Shown: positions 25,912 to 34,309, counted from the stretch's first letter. The stretch: DNA of 56,620 nucleotides from Nitrospira sp. (GCA_016873515.1 VGXB01000011.1:1-56620), one strand, 5' to 3'. Made by a program: numbers and translations. Notes: generated by a model from the letters alone, not told the origin.

Positions 25912-26289
25912 TTTGGGTTGACGATAGCCTGGAGATGCTGCGGCACCTGGAACAGTGGCTTGGCGGCCGCTCCAAATTCGAAATCGTTTGAAAGGCCTAT
26001 TCGGGACCAGATGCCATTTCTCAGTCGCCTGCGCTTCACCCGGCTCTCGTCGTGCTGGATACTATGATGATGTCGCTGATGACAAATGGGTATGAGGCGA
26101 CCATCAAGATGAAAATCAATGTCCCTTGGCCAGCGGTGATCCTGACCGCATTTCTTGACTTGCCTGAGGCTTATACGGACCCTGTATGGGACAGCCGATG
26201 CCTTTGTCAGGAAGGACCTGCTTTATGAAAGGTAGCTTCCGATCATGGCTCGGCTCTTTCCCGCGTTGCAAAGATTCACAGAGGCGTAA
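25912..26289 (+). pseudogene. Broken receiver-domain response regulator
   Basis: Three pieces of one receiver domain can be read in order on the plus strand. First comes WVDDSLEMLRHLEQWLGG ending in a stop after FEIV. Next is LHPALVVLDTMMMSLMTNGY with MKINVPWPAVILTAF. Then, after a frameshift near 26185, YGTADAFVRKDLLYER, and after another stop LPIMARLFPALQRFTEA. Together they cover the acidic pocket, the phospho-acceptor region (VLD) and the conserved Lys (VRKD). At least one in-frame stop and two frame changes show it is dead. It ends at the start of the duplicated leader before the zinc-ribbon gene, suggesting an original regulator/zinc-ribbon gene pair. Confidence 0.6.
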
Positions 26290-26392
26290 CTGTCGCCATC
26301 CGAAAGGAGTTGCTATGAACATGGCGTGACCTCCATACACAGCCAAGACGCTCGGGCGTAACTATCACTACCCGAAAGGAGTTGCTATGAAC
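26283..26392 (+). repeat. Two 38-base direct repeats carrying a ribosome site and start codon
   Basis: The stretch 26283-26320 recurs at 26355-26392 with 34 of 38 identical bases. Both copies contain CGAAAGGAGTTGCTATGAAC, a strong ribosome site, ATG and Asn codon. In the first copy the ORF stops after four codons (MNMA). In the second it opens the zinc-ribbon gene. The repeat unit of 72 bases suggests a local duplication or gene-fusion scar. Confidence 0.75.
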
Positions 26393-26614
26393 TGTGAGCG
26401 CTGCAAAGGAATGATGATGCTGCAACGGTGTATTGACCATAGTGCTCGAGAAGAGCAAATTCGAGAGCAGCCTTGGCTTTGTATGAATTGCGGGAATGTC
26501 GTGGACTCCGTCATTTTACAGAATCGAACCGTGCAACACACGATCCCGATATCACAGGGCCGTCGACCGCATGGCCCACCGATGAAACGCTTTGATCCGT
26601 GCCGAGCTGTTTGA
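26387..26614 (+). CDS. Small two-CxxC zinc-ribbon protein
   Basis: A 75-residue protein starting MNCERCKGMMM with an excellent ribosome site (AAAGGAG) seven bases before the ATG. Two CxxC pairs (CERC at 3-6, CMNC at 32-35, the latter in PWLCMNCGNVVDSVI) form a likely single zinc site. The basic tail (QGRRPHGPP, MKRFD) may bind nucleic acid. Small proteins of this type are common in Nitrospira-like genomes, often near regulators; no function is known. It follows a broken response regulator and a duplicated leader. Confidence 0.65.
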   Translation: MNCERCKGMMMLQRCIDHSAREEQIREQPWLCMNCGNVVDSVILQNRTVQHTIPISQGRRPHGPPMKRFDPCRAV

Positions 26615-26714
26615 GCGGCATTTTGAAAGAAAGGAAGAGCGCTTATCGTGTTAAGAGGTTCATCATCGAAGACGATCAGAAGCAGGAAATCGTGGTGTTG
26701 GGTAGGGCACCACA

Positions 26715-26763
26715 TAGGGAGAAACTCCATGATCTGTGCGAACAGCGTCTTGCCCGTGCTCAT
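26715..26763 (-). mobile_element. IS4-type transposase N-terminal remnant
   Basis: From the ATG at 26763 the minus strand encodes MSTGKTLFAQIMEFLP, matching the first 16 residues of DUF4372/IS4-type transposases. Beyond this the frame stays open but no longer looks like transposase (no catalytic DDE region). It is a truncated insertion. The rest of the 26615-27004 gap holds a short imperfect inverted repeat (GAACTGATTT at 26818 and AAATCGGTTC nearby) and no credible gene. Confidence 0.45.
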
Positions 26764-27004
26764 AGCGCACCCCTAGAGCAATCAATCGCTGGACGTTACT
26801 TGACCTGGAATATGGGTGAACTGATTTCAAATCGGTTCCACAATAAATCGCTCTCTAATCTGCCCCCATACTCATTATTGACGCAGATCGTTGCAAGTTA
26901 ACCGGCCACTACTGATCTCGTCTCAGTGAGAGCCGTCTAAATTCTCCTCGCCCTACTCGGTTCGCGTACGATATGATAGCACTCACTCAAGTGGTAGGAC
27001 TGCC

Positions 27005-27397
27005 GTGTTGCAACAACGCATCGAGGAAGTCACAGAAGCCAATAGAAGATTTTACGCGGCGTTCGAGAGTCTCGACATTGCCACGATGGATGAGGTCTGG
27101 ACCCATCAGGACTATGTCACCTGCATTCATCCTGGTTGGACGATTCGGTCGGGATGGCCTGCCGTTCGCGATTCCTGGGTGCTGATCTTCAACAATACCT
27201 TCTCCATGAAATTCGATCTCACCAATGTGATGGTGCAGGTGGCGGGGGATATTGCCTGGGTGCTCTGTGTGGAAAACCTGACCACGCAGCAGTCCGACGA
27301 ATCGCAGCAAGCGAAGGTGCTGGCAACGAACCTCTATGAGCGCATCGGCGACGAGTGGTTATTGATTCATCATCATGGGTCGCCGGTGACAAGATGA
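27005..27397 (+). CDS. SnoaL-like (NTF2-fold) protein
   Basis: A 130-residue protein with GTG start (TAGGA just upstream) and the cone-shaped NTF2/SnoaL fold pattern: an N-terminal helix (EEVTEANRRFYAAFESLDIA), VWTHQDYVTCIHPGW, then beta strands ending LATNLYERIGDEWLLIHHHG. The WxHxD..CIHPGW block is typical of SnoaL_3-type proteins, which include uncharacterised cytosolic proteins and some ketosteroid isomerase-like enzymes. No catalytic role can be assigned. It stands alone with gaps of 100-170 bases around it. Confidence 0.75.
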   Translation: MLQQRIEEVTEANRRFYAAFESLDIATMDEVWTHQDYVTCIHPGWTIRSGWPAVRDSWVLIFNNTFSMKFDLTNVMVQVAGDIAWVLCVENLTTQQSDESQQAKVLATNLYERIGDEWLLIHHHGSPVTR

Positions 27398-27573
27398 GAG
27401 TGCGTGGAGCCTAGTGGTCTACTGTGCTCGCCCAACGTGCGGCCTCAGGAGGTCCTTGTTAGATGCGCGCAGTCGAAACATCCCCAGGCCCTAATCCTTG
27501 GTGGTGGTAAGGGGAGAAGTGCTCGCTGCATGCTCGCAAGAAAGGGTGTGAGTGCACCCGCTGAGTTGAGCCT

Positions 27574-28023
27574 ATGGGACACACGGTGCGCCGATCTTCG
27601 TTGTTAGATATAGATCGGCTGATTCCGTTATTCGACGCCTATCGCCAGTTCTATGGACAGCAGTCGGATCTGAATATTGCTCGGCGGTTTCTGAATGAAC
27701 GGCTGTCGCGTCATGAGTCAGTGGTATTGATTGCTGAAGATCCGAACGGAGTAGTCATCGGATTTGCGCAGGTATTTCCCGCCTTCTCATCGATCCTCGC
27801 CGCGCCGATTTCTATTTTCCACGATCTGTATGTTGTCCCTGCTGCCCGTCGCTGCGGTGTCGGCACGATGTTACTGAAAGCCGTTGCGGAAACTGCTCGT
27901 GCCACTGGGGCTGTGCGTCTAGAGTTGGCAACGGCGATTACGAACACAACTGCACAGCGACTTTATGAAGCATTAGGATGGAAACGGGACGAGGAGTTCT
28001 ACATGTATAGCCTGTCGCTGTAA
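27574..28023 (+). CDS. GNAT family N-acetyltransferase
   Basis: A 149-residue protein with the GNAT fold: beta strands VVLIAEDPNGVVIGFAQVFP, then FHDLYVVPAARRCGVGTMLL, which contains the acetyl-CoA-binding R-x-x-G-x-G (RRCGVG), and a C-terminal NTTAQRLYEALGWKRDEEFY. The last block is the usual motif B. It transfers an acetyl group from acetyl-CoA to an unknown amine. Start at 27574 is the only sensible ATG. Confidence 0.88.
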   Translation: MGHTVRRSSLLDIDRLIPLFDAYRQFYGQQSDLNIARRFLNERLSRHESVVLIAEDPNGVVIGFAQVFPAFSSILAAPISIFHDLYVVPAARRCGVGTMLLKAVAETARATGAVRLELATAITNTTAQRLYEALGWKRDEEFYMYSLSL

Positions 28024-28041
28024 GGGAACAACTGTACTCGT

Positions 28042-28296
28042 TCAGTTCTTCGGCGTGGCAGCGGGGGCCACGTCGAGGTGGAGGGTTTTTTGCCATTCGG
28101 CAGCAATGGTATCGCGCTCGCCCATGGTCATCGCAGCATACTTGTGAAACATCTGCGGGCCTCGGCGGCGTCGCCAGGTGAGAAAGTTGAGGAAGTGATC
28201 TTTACAGACGGATCGGGTGCCGGCAGGGGCATAGGGCCGGGCTTGGCAGTCAGGAACGCAGCAGCTGGAGTCGCGCATCGCAATATCCTCGTTCAA
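28042..28296 (-). CDS. Small cysteine-rich protein of unknown function
   Basis: An 84-residue protein (or 78 if it starts at the second ATG, 28278). The N-terminus reads SSCCVPDCQARPYAP, followed by RSVCKDHFLNFLTWRRRRG, so Cys, Cys and CxxH-like residues could bind zinc. The rest is helical and charged (MTMGERDTIAAEWQKTL). No close family is recognised. The gene ends 18 bases from the GNAT gene, convergent, and starts divergent from the PhoD-like gene. Confidence 0.55.
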   Translation of the reverse strand: MNEDIAMRDSSCCVPDCQARPYAPAGTRSVCKDHFLNFLTWRRRRGPQMFHKYAAMTMGERDTIAAEWQKTLHLDVAPAATPKN

Positions 28297-28379
28297 TGTC
28301 GTGCAGTATGCCGGTCGGCTTCTCAGATTTTCAAGGCCTGCGCTTGACCTCCAAGCTCGATGCGATAGGACGTGCTCCT

Positions 28380-29849
28380 ATGCGTCGCGAGTGGATTCTG
28401 CTGCCTGTTTTCCTCCTGGCAATTAGTCTTGTTAGTTGCATCTCACCGTCAAGAGAAGGACTACCTCCGAACAGCCCGTTTGGAGACTCGGTTATCCTCG
28501 CCGCAGATCTGTTACCGCAAGGTATTGCGGTAGGTGATGTCAGCGCGACCAGCGCCGTACTTTGGGTGAGGACTGAGGGGCCTGCGACGGTACAGGTCGA
28601 ATGGGCCACGCCCCCTCTGTGGGACAAGATCTCAAAATTGGCGACGGTGATTGTGCCGGTGCCAAAGTCAACGGAACTGACGGCGACAGCGGACACGGAC
28701 TATACCCTGTCCATCATTCTAGCCGGATTGACTCCTGCAACTCGTTACCGCTACCACGTCTTAATTGCACAAGGCGGGGAGTTTCCTCATTCGGGTAAAC
28801 CGAGACTTGCGGCGAGGGGTGAATTGACGACGTTATCGGATGCCGATACCTCGGCGCCTGTTACTTTTGCCTGGAGCGGTGATCTCGGTGGTCAAGGCCA
28901 ATGCCGGCAGGGGGCAGGGGGCTATCCGATCTTCGATGTGATGCAACGACAGCACCTCGATTTCTTCTTATTTCTCGGTGATACCATTTACAGTGATGAT
29001 GTCTGTGCCGCACCGCCGAATGAGCCAGGGGCAAACTTCGTGGCGACGACGCTGGATCAATATCGTGCACGGCATCGCTACCAACGGGGTGCCGCTGCTT
29101 TGCGTCGGTTTCTTGAACGTGTTCCGGTGTATGTCACATGGGACGATCATGAAGTGCGGAACGATTTTTCAGGCCCGTTTGATGAACGGATGCCGGAGGG
29201 CCGCCGAGCTTTGCGGGAATACTGGCCGATCGCGGCGCATCTAGACGAACCCCATCGATTATATCGCACTTTCCGGTATGGAGCGGATCTTGAGCTATTT
29301 ATTCTGGATACGCGCCAGTATCGAAGTCGTAACACAGATCGTGACGGATCGGCCAAGACGATGCTGGGCGCTGCCCAACTAAAATGGTTGCTCGAGGGAC
29401 TCAGTAATTCGACGGCGACCTGGAAAATTATTGCCACGTCGGTGCCGTTATCGGTGCCGAAAGGAGGGGCAGGGTATAGTGATGGGTGGGCATCTGGGCC
29501 CATGGCGCCTGGGTTTGAATGGGAGCGGCAAGTGATGATTGAGAGTATGCTCAGCCGAAAGATCAAGAACGTCGTGTTTCTCGCAGGCGATGTGCACTAT
29601 GTGCAGGCCAACGCCTATGATCCGGACCAAAACCGCGCAATCGACTTCCATGAATTCGTCGCCGGGCCACTCTCAGCGCGACCCGGTCGGGAAACACCGG
29701 CGAATGATTCGCTGCATCCAACGCGCTTGATCAACGAGGGTGGGTATCACAACTTCGGCCTCGTCCGAGTCACGAAAACTACGTTGGATGTGACGGTTGT
29801 AGACGACGCAGGAGAGACGCGATTTTCTCACCGCCTGGCTGCTCAGTAA
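28380..29849 (+). CDS. PhoD-like alkaline phosphatase/phosphodiesterase lipoprotein
   Basis: A 489-residue protein. The ATG at 28380 is chosen because a lipoprotein signal (LLAISLVSC, lipobox Cys about 20) starts there; the frame is open further upstream. PhoD hallmarks: an N-terminal Fn3-like domain (PQGIAVGDVSATSAVLWVRT), then metal-site motifs FLFLGDTIYSDD, YVTWDDHEVRNDF, LFILDTRQYRS and VVFLAGDVHYVQ. It probably cleaves phosphate esters outside the cytoplasm, anchored to a membrane. Length is normal. No Pho regulatory site was recognised. Confidence 0.88.
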   Translation: MRREWILLPVFLLAISLVSCISPSREGLPPNSPFGDSVILAADLLPQGIAVGDVSATSAVLWVRTEGPATVQVEWATPPLWDKISKLATVIVPVPKSTELTATADTDYTLSIILAGLTPATRYRYHVLIAQGGEFPHSGKPRLAARGELTTLSDADTSAPVTFAWSGDLGGQGQCRQGAGGYPIFDVMQRQHLDFFLFLGDTIYSDDVCAAPPNEPGANFVATTLDQYRARHRYQRGAAALRRFLERVPVYVTWDDHEVRNDFSGPFDERMPEGRRALREYWPIAAHLDEPHRLYRTFRYGADLELFILDTRQYRSRNTDRDGSAKTMLGAAQLKWLLEGLSNSTATWKIIATSVPLSVPKGGAGYSDGWASGPMAPGFEWERQVMIESMLSRKIKNVVFLAGDVHYVQANAYDPDQNRAIDFHEFVAGPLSARPGRETPANDSLHPTRLINEGGYHNFGLVRVTKTTLDVTVVDDAGETRFSHRLAAQ

Positions 29850-29940
29850 TTCGCAGGCCCTCCCGTTGATCCCTTGCAATCTTTACCGGTGGCCGGGTAC
29901 GGTACGACTACTTGTTGCCAACATGGAGGGAGATTAGGAC

Positions 29941-30423
29941 ATGCCAGGATTGATCTTAGCGGATGAGGTGTTTTCGAAAGTCGAAGCCGCGGCGGTGGCT
30001 GCTACGGGGCCTGACGAAAAGGCTTTGCAAATTGACTACTCTGCATTAAAGGCCAACATCCGTGCGGCGCTAGGCGATCGAAAAGTTGCGCTTTGTCACT
30101 TCAATAAATTCCTGCCGGAAGGCTATGAGGACCAAGGGCGGTTTAATCTAGTCCTGCTCACGGCGGGCAACGTGCTGTTCGACATGGTTATCGGGGATTC
30201 CTATTTTCGGTATGATGTCGTATCGGTTGGCCAACTGGACAAGGTGCAGTTGATTGACGCGATGTGGGACAACCGGGAAAAGCGGCGAGAAGAACCGTTC
30301 TTGAGCCTGCGGTTGATGCATGGCGAAGAAGCGCATCTACTGTTGGCATTGGACGACGACGAACGGGCCAGCCTCCTGAAGTTTGCCTTGGCAGTGACTG
30401 CAGCGAGAAATCCAGAGCGCTGA
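29941..30423 (+). CDS. Hypothetical protein
   Basis: A 160-residue soluble protein (MPGLILADEVFSKVEAAAVA) with a ribosome site-like GGAGG 13 bases before the ATG. It reads as mixed alpha/beta: NIRAALGDRKVALCHFNKFL, GRFNLVLLTAGNVLFDMVIG, QLIDAMWDNREKRREEPFLS, and an acidic C-terminus (LLALDDDERASLLKF). No membrane segment, no recognised motif. Codon use matches its neighbours, so it is probably a real gene. Function unknown. Confidence 0.6.
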   Translation: MPGLILADEVFSKVEAAAVAATGPDEKALQIDYSALKANIRAALGDRKVALCHFNKFLPEGYEDQGRFNLVLLTAGNVLFDMVIGDSYFRYDVVSVGQLDKVQLIDAMWDNREKRREEPFLSLRLMHGEEAHLLLALDDDERASLLKFALAVTAARNPER

Positions 30424-30443
30424 CCGCGGCTTCCCAGATCGTG

Positions 30444-30863
30444 CTAGATTTCCCCCGAGTTCACTTGCCTGACTCGTTCCGCCGGGATGCTCAACATCGC
30501 CAAAAGGTAGTCCTTCAATTCAGTGCTGAACGGTTGGACGGCAAGGGCTCGCTGCATGCACAGCAGCCAGGCATCGCGTTCCTCGTATCCGATGGAGAAT
30601 CGTTTGTGCGCGCCGGGAATACTGATGGGCCCATAGTGCTGCTGAAACAGCTTGGGACCTCCCAGCCAGCCGCAGAGGAAGTACGTCAATTTGCGGCTCG
30701 ATTCAGCCAGATCAGGCGGGTGCATGTCCCGGATGACCTTGGCTTCCGGTAATGCATCCATGTTGACGTAGAACTCATCGACTAGTTTGGTGATGCCTTC
30801 AAGCCCGCCTGCTGCTTCATAAGGTGTGATCGCGAGGGGGGCTTCTTGCTGGTTTCCTGTCAT
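30444..30863 (-). CDS. Truncated haemoglobin, group II (TrHb2)
   Basis: A 139-residue protein starting at 30863 (AGGG nearby) although the frame is open upstream to 31058. It matches the group II 2-on-2 globin pattern: YEAAGGLEGITKLVDEFYVN with the distal-pocket Tyr, then MHPPDLAESSRKLTYFLCGW, LGGPKLFQQHYGP, the proximal His in AHKRFSIGYEERDAWLLCM and the TrpG8 that defines group II (DAWLLCM). It binds haem and probably O2 or NO. In an ammonia or nitrite oxidiser, NO handling is a likely role, but that is inference. Confidence 0.9.
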   Translation of the reverse strand: MTGNQQEAPLAITPYEAAGGLEGITKLVDEFYVNMDALPEAKVIRDMHPPDLAESSRKLTYFLCGWLGGPKLFQQHYGPISIPGAHKRFSIGYEERDAWLLCMQRALAVQPFSTELKDYLLAMLSIPAERVRQVNSGEI

Positions 30864-31254
30864 ATAAACCCTATGTGTCGTACGCGAGGGAAACAGAGTT
30901 AGCTTTTGATCGTAACTCGAATGTCGTGATGCTCCAAGTAGGGGGTAGTCCTGCAAGATCTCTTCTTCAAATGTCCCAGCCGCTAGCATGTATACAGCGG
31001 CACAGGTCGAGGATGTCCTGAACACGGATGCGCATATCGCGGATACACGGGCGGCCACCGCATTTCTCTGGCTTAATGGTGATACGCTGTAAAAGATAGG
31101 GCTTCATGATCCGTGAGCTTATTTGTGTAGATTGGGTGGTTTGTCGATCAGCGATATAGTACTCACTCTGTGGTTCAACAATAAACGTCGGGAAGCTATT
31201 GCAGCACTGCTCTATCGGGAAGTGAGATGATGAAATACAAGAAATGGACCGGCG

Positions 31255-32373
31255 TCATCTGAGGGGGGCAGCCTCGTTCGGTACCACGCGATTATAGAAA
31301 GGCAGCGCATGCACCGTTGCGTCGTGCTTCTTCCCGTCTATTTCGATTAAGAGGGCGGTGTTGGGTTTGCTGAAGTCTCGAAGAGGAAAGCCGAATGCGA
31401 TCACTTTGTTCATCTGTGGGGAGTAGACGGCGCTGCTGATCCAGCCGACTTCGCGGTCGCCGCTGAAGAGTTTGGCGCCGTTCGGCGGGATGGATGCATC
31501 CTTCAGGACGAGTCCAACAAGATGCCGCCGGACGTTGCCGTAGGTGTCCATGCGCGCCACGACTTCCTGGCCGGGATAACAGCCTTTGCTCAAACTGAAG
31601 GCTTTATCTTCAAGGTTTGCCTCAGGGGGGACGATTTCTTCATTCAAATCTGGTCCTGCCTTCGGAATGCCGGCTTCTATCCGCAAAGCTTCTCGGGCAT
31701 GGGTTCCAACCGGCTTGATGCCATATTTCGTCCCAGCTTCCAAGAGCGCGGTCCAAGCTGGCACAAGGCTGGCCGTGGGAAGCAAGATCTCGATATCAAT
31801 TTCGCCTGTCTCCTCGGTGCGTAGGACCAAGGCATGATTTCCGCCAATGTATGCAGTGACGAAATCCACCGGCTTGAGGTCGACCACGTCGACGCCAAAG
31901 GCGGATTGGATTGTATGAGAGGCCTTGGGTCCGCTGACCAACAGCAAGCCCCAGCTCTCCGCGCAGTTCTCCATTTTGGCTTTGGTGCCATACAGCAAAA
32001 ACTTGCGGAGCGCTTGAACCGTCGTCTCGCCGATTTCGCCCACGTCTTCCAGCATGATGGCCTCCGTTTGCATGTACAAACGGAAGTAAGTGATCATTTT
32101 CCCTTTGTAGGTCAGAAAGCTGGAATAGCAGCCTTGGCCGGGCTTGAGCAGAAGAATGTCGTTGCTGATAATGCTCTGCAGCCATTTGACGCGGTCGTCG
32201 CCGGTCACACGGATCTTGCCGCGATGGGACAGGTCGGCGATCCCTACGGTCTGCCGCACGGCACAATGCTCCGCCGTGACATTGCCATAGTGGGCAGGCA
32301 CGTTCCAGCCGGCCCTTTCCTCAAACGAGGCGCCCAACTGCGTGTGGTGGGTATGGAGGAGAGATTGTTTCAT
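31255..32373 (-). CDS. YgfZ/GcvT-like folate-binding protein
   Basis: A 372-residue protein (ATG 32373, MKQSLLHTHHTQLGASFEER; an upstream ATG at 32421 lacks support). It has the GcvT fold and the defining YgfZ motif KGCYPGQEVVARM at about residue 275. The early block VGIADLSHRGKIRVTGDDRV and ISNDILLLKPGQGCYSSFLT match both families. YgfZ proteins bind tetrahydrofolate and help build iron-sulfur clusters; GcvT is the glycine-cleavage aminomethyltransferase. The Cys motif and the absence of gcvH or gcvP genes favour the YgfZ/iron-sulfur role. It lies last in the thiC-thi4-TPR-receiver-ygfZ line. Confidence 0.85.
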   Translation of the reverse strand: MKQSLLHTHHTQLGASFEERAGWNVPAHYGNVTAEHCAVRQTVGIADLSHRGKIRVTGDDRVKWLQSIISNDILLLKPGQGCYSSFLTYKGKMITYFRLYMQTEAIMLEDVGEIGETTVQALRKFLLYGTKAKMENCAESWGLLLVSGPKASHTIQSAFGVDVVDLKPVDFVTAYIGGNHALVLRTEETGEIDIEILLPTASLVPAWTALLEAGTKYGIKPVGTHAREALRIEAGIPKAGPDLNEEIVPPEANLEDKAFSLSKGCYPGQEVVARMDTYGNVRRHLVGLVLKDASIPPNGAKLFSGDREVGWISSAVYSPQMNKVIAFGFPLRDFSKPNTALLIEIDGKKHDATVHALPFYNRVVPNEAAPLR

Positions 32374-32423
32374 TAGTATGTCCGTGAAAGGTGAAAGGCG
32401 CCTTCCGGAATATGATCCCACTT

Positions 32424-32813
32424 TTATGTGTTACCGCTCACATTTGATGCGACCAGTTCATTCACCAGATCCCTTGTGCGAGCTGAAAATTCATTACGCG
32501 AGACGATCTTGGTCACCCCGAGTGCCTTGGCCCTGTTCCACGTGTCCACGTCTTCATGATTCGCGTATGCGAGAATGGGAATGGTCTTGAAGCGCGGATC
32601 AGTCTTCAACGTCTTCAACGCCTGATAGGCATCGACGATTCTGTCATTCATGTCGAGGAGCACCGCGGCCGGGTGTGTAGTCGAGGCTTTCTCCAGCACG
32701 TCCTGCTGCGCCCGCGCTTTCTCTAGTTTGTAGCCCTGGGGGAGCAGGGCGTCACGCACCTTGGTGTAAAAGAAGATATCATTGATGCCGACCAGAACAG
32801 TTTTGTGATTCAT
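32424..32813 (-). CDS. Stand-alone degenerate receiver-domain protein
   Basis: A 129-residue protein with the CheY fold and nothing else: VLVGINDIFFYTKV in place of the usual acidic pocket (Asn11, Asp12), a phospho-acceptor Asp54 (AVLLDMNDR), then IPILAYANHEDVDTWNRAKA. The conserved Lys near the end is missing: KIVSRNEFSAR stands where the usual KP motif would be. It may therefore bind partners without normal phosphotransfer. It sits between the TPR gene and ygfZ on the same strand; the kinase partner, if any, is unknown. Confidence 0.7.
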   Translation of the reverse strand: MNHKTVLVGINDIFFYTKVRDALLPQGYKLEKARAQQDVLEKASTTHPAAVLLDMNDRIVDAYQALKTLKTDPRFKTIPILAYANHEDVDTWNRAKALGVTKIVSRNEFSARTRDLVNELVASNVSGNT

Positions 32814-32886
32814 GTGAAGAAAGTTGGGGCTGAGGTTAAGGTTGAGTTCATTCTGAAAGAGTGTGAATCAACACGTCCAACTCGCA

Positions 32887-33402
32887 CTAATTGAGAGAAC
32901 TGATTAGTCGGCCCAGCGATTTTTTGGCGAGGGCATAATTCGGGTTCAAAGTCAGTGCCTGTTTGTACGAGTCGATCGCTTCCATCCAGTTCCCCTTCCG
33001 CTCATAGACGCGGCCGAGATTCAGGTGCGGAAACGCCGGGCTTTCGTATCGTTTGGCCTGCATCGCCCGCTGGAACCAGGTAATTGCCTCATCGAGTTCG
33101 CCTTTCTCGATCAGGTACGCGCCGATATCGTTGTAGGGATTGCCGAAGGTCGGGTCCTGCGTGATAGCCTTGTGGCATTCCTCGATCGCTTCGTCGAGCC
33201 GTCCCATGAAACTGTAAGTCCATCCCAAAAAGGTGTAGGCCTCGGCGGTCGGATGTGTCGCCAGTGACCGTTTGTATAAATTGACGGCTTCTTCCAGCTC
33301 GCCTTTCATCTGCCGTTCGTAGGCTTGCTGAAAAAGCGTCCAGGCCTCGCGTTTGTCTTCTTCGTGGCCCTCACCCTGCAGTAAGAAATCCTGAATGTCC
33401 AT
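32887..33402 (-). CDS. TPR-repeat protein
   Basis: A 171-residue soluble protein with four to five tetratricopeptide repeats (about residues 20-165). Examples are EAWTLFQQAYERQMKGELEE, AEAYTFLGWTYSFMGRLDEA, PFGNPYNDIGAYL-like (reads PTFGNPYNDIGAYLIEKGEL) and PHLNLGRVYERKGNWMEAID. TPRs form protein-binding scaffolds. It is the gene between thi4 and the degenerate receiver and shares their direction. A partner cannot be named. Confidence 0.88.
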   Translation of the reverse strand: MDIQDFLLQGEGHEEDKREAWTLFQQAYERQMKGELEEAVNLYKRSLATHPTAEAYTFLGWTYSFMGRLDEAIEECHKAITQDPTFGNPYNDIGAYLIEKGELDEAITWFQRAMQAKRYESPAFPHLNLGRVYERKGNWMEAIDSYKQALTLNPNYALAKKSLGRLISSLN

Positions 33403-33502
33403 AATATTTGATCGTCAATCGTGAACCGTCATGCGTCAATCGTGCGGAGAAATCAGAATAGAGAAAATATCTCGGTTGACGTTTAACGAATGACGTGTGA
33501 CG

Positions 33503-34309
33503 TTATTCTTGTTTCAACTTCTTCTTAATCAGCTCTGCACCGTAGCGCCCTGACAACAACATGGAACCGAAGGCGGGCCCCATTCTTGGGGTGCCGTACA
33601 CGGCGGCGACGGCCAGACCGATCACGAAACAATTCGGATACACTTCGCCGGTCCGGTCCATCACTTCTTCCTCGGAGCGTGAGACCCACATGGCTCCGTT
33701 TCCGGGAACCGGTTTATACAAATTGCGTCTGTGGAGTAACTCGACGACGACGGCGTCATGCCCGGTCGCATCCACCACGATCTTGCTCTCCAGGGCGATC
33801 GGATCGACATGGATCATGTCATGGCCAGCCATCTCCGCTGTGGTGTTGTTCACGACGATCCCTTCGAGGATGCCGTCTTTTCTCAAGATCAGATCGACCA
33901 CACGGGTCAGGTTCAGCACCTTCGCGCCTTCGCGATAGGCCGCAGTCACCAGCGCGCCGGTCGCATGGGGAGGATCGACCATGTACATACCCTCGCATTC
34001 TTTGATCTTTTTGCAGGGTACGCCGATTTCTTCGAGAATCCCATTGGCTGGTTCGCAGATCGTGGCCTTGTTCATCAAGTACCCGCCATGCCAGAAACCG
34101 CCGCCGAGCGCGAGATTCTGTTCGACGACAAGCGTGCGGAAGCCCATCTTCGCCAGATCATGCGCACAAATAAGCCCGGATGGCCCCGCGCCGACGATAA
34201 TCACGTCGCTTTCGATCAGTTGATCGAACTCTTTGTAGAATTCTCGCGCGATCTGCCGTGTAATGTCGCGTTCTCGTAATGGTGCTGGTTTAGGTTTAGA
34301 CATAGACAA
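33503..34309 (-). CDS. thi4: Sulfide-dependent thiazole synthase (THI4 family)
   Basis: A 268-residue protein with an N-terminal NAD-binding GxGxxG (DVIIVGAGPSGLICAHDLAK) and the THI4 blocks GGGFWHGGYLMNKATICEPA, ATGHDAVVVELLH and RMGPAFGSMLLSG. Yeast THI4 donates the sulfur of its Cys205 and is a suicide enzyme. Here the matching residue (before V-D-P in MIHVDP) is His167, as in methanogen enzymes that use free sulfide and turn over. It makes the thiazole part of thiamine. It lies about 80 bases after thiC, probably in the same riboswitch-controlled transcript. Some databases call such enzymes ribulose-1,5-bisphosphate isomerases, an alternative worth noting. Confidence 0.9.
   Translation of the reverse strand: MSMSKPKPAPLRERDITRQIAREFYKEFDQLIESDVIIVGAGPSGLICAHDLAKMGFRTLVVEQNLALGGGFWHGGYLMNKATICEPANGILEEIGVPCKKIKECEGMYMVDPPHATGALVTAAYREGAKVLNLTRVVDLILRKDGILEGIVVNNTTAEMAGHDMIHVDPIALESKIVVDATGHDAVVVELLHRRNLYKPVPGNGAMWVSRSEEEVMDRTGEVYPNCFVIGLAVAAVYGTPRMGPAFGSMLLSGRYGAELIKKKLKQE

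Noticed and set aside
26815..26840. GAACTGATTT/AAATCGGTTC inverted repeat as a terminator or IS end
   Set aside because: Short, imperfect and without a T-run; no matching partner end was found.
26599..26901. A 100-residue plus-strand open frame
   Set aside because: No good ribosome site, no family pattern, and it runs across the transposase remnant on the other strand.
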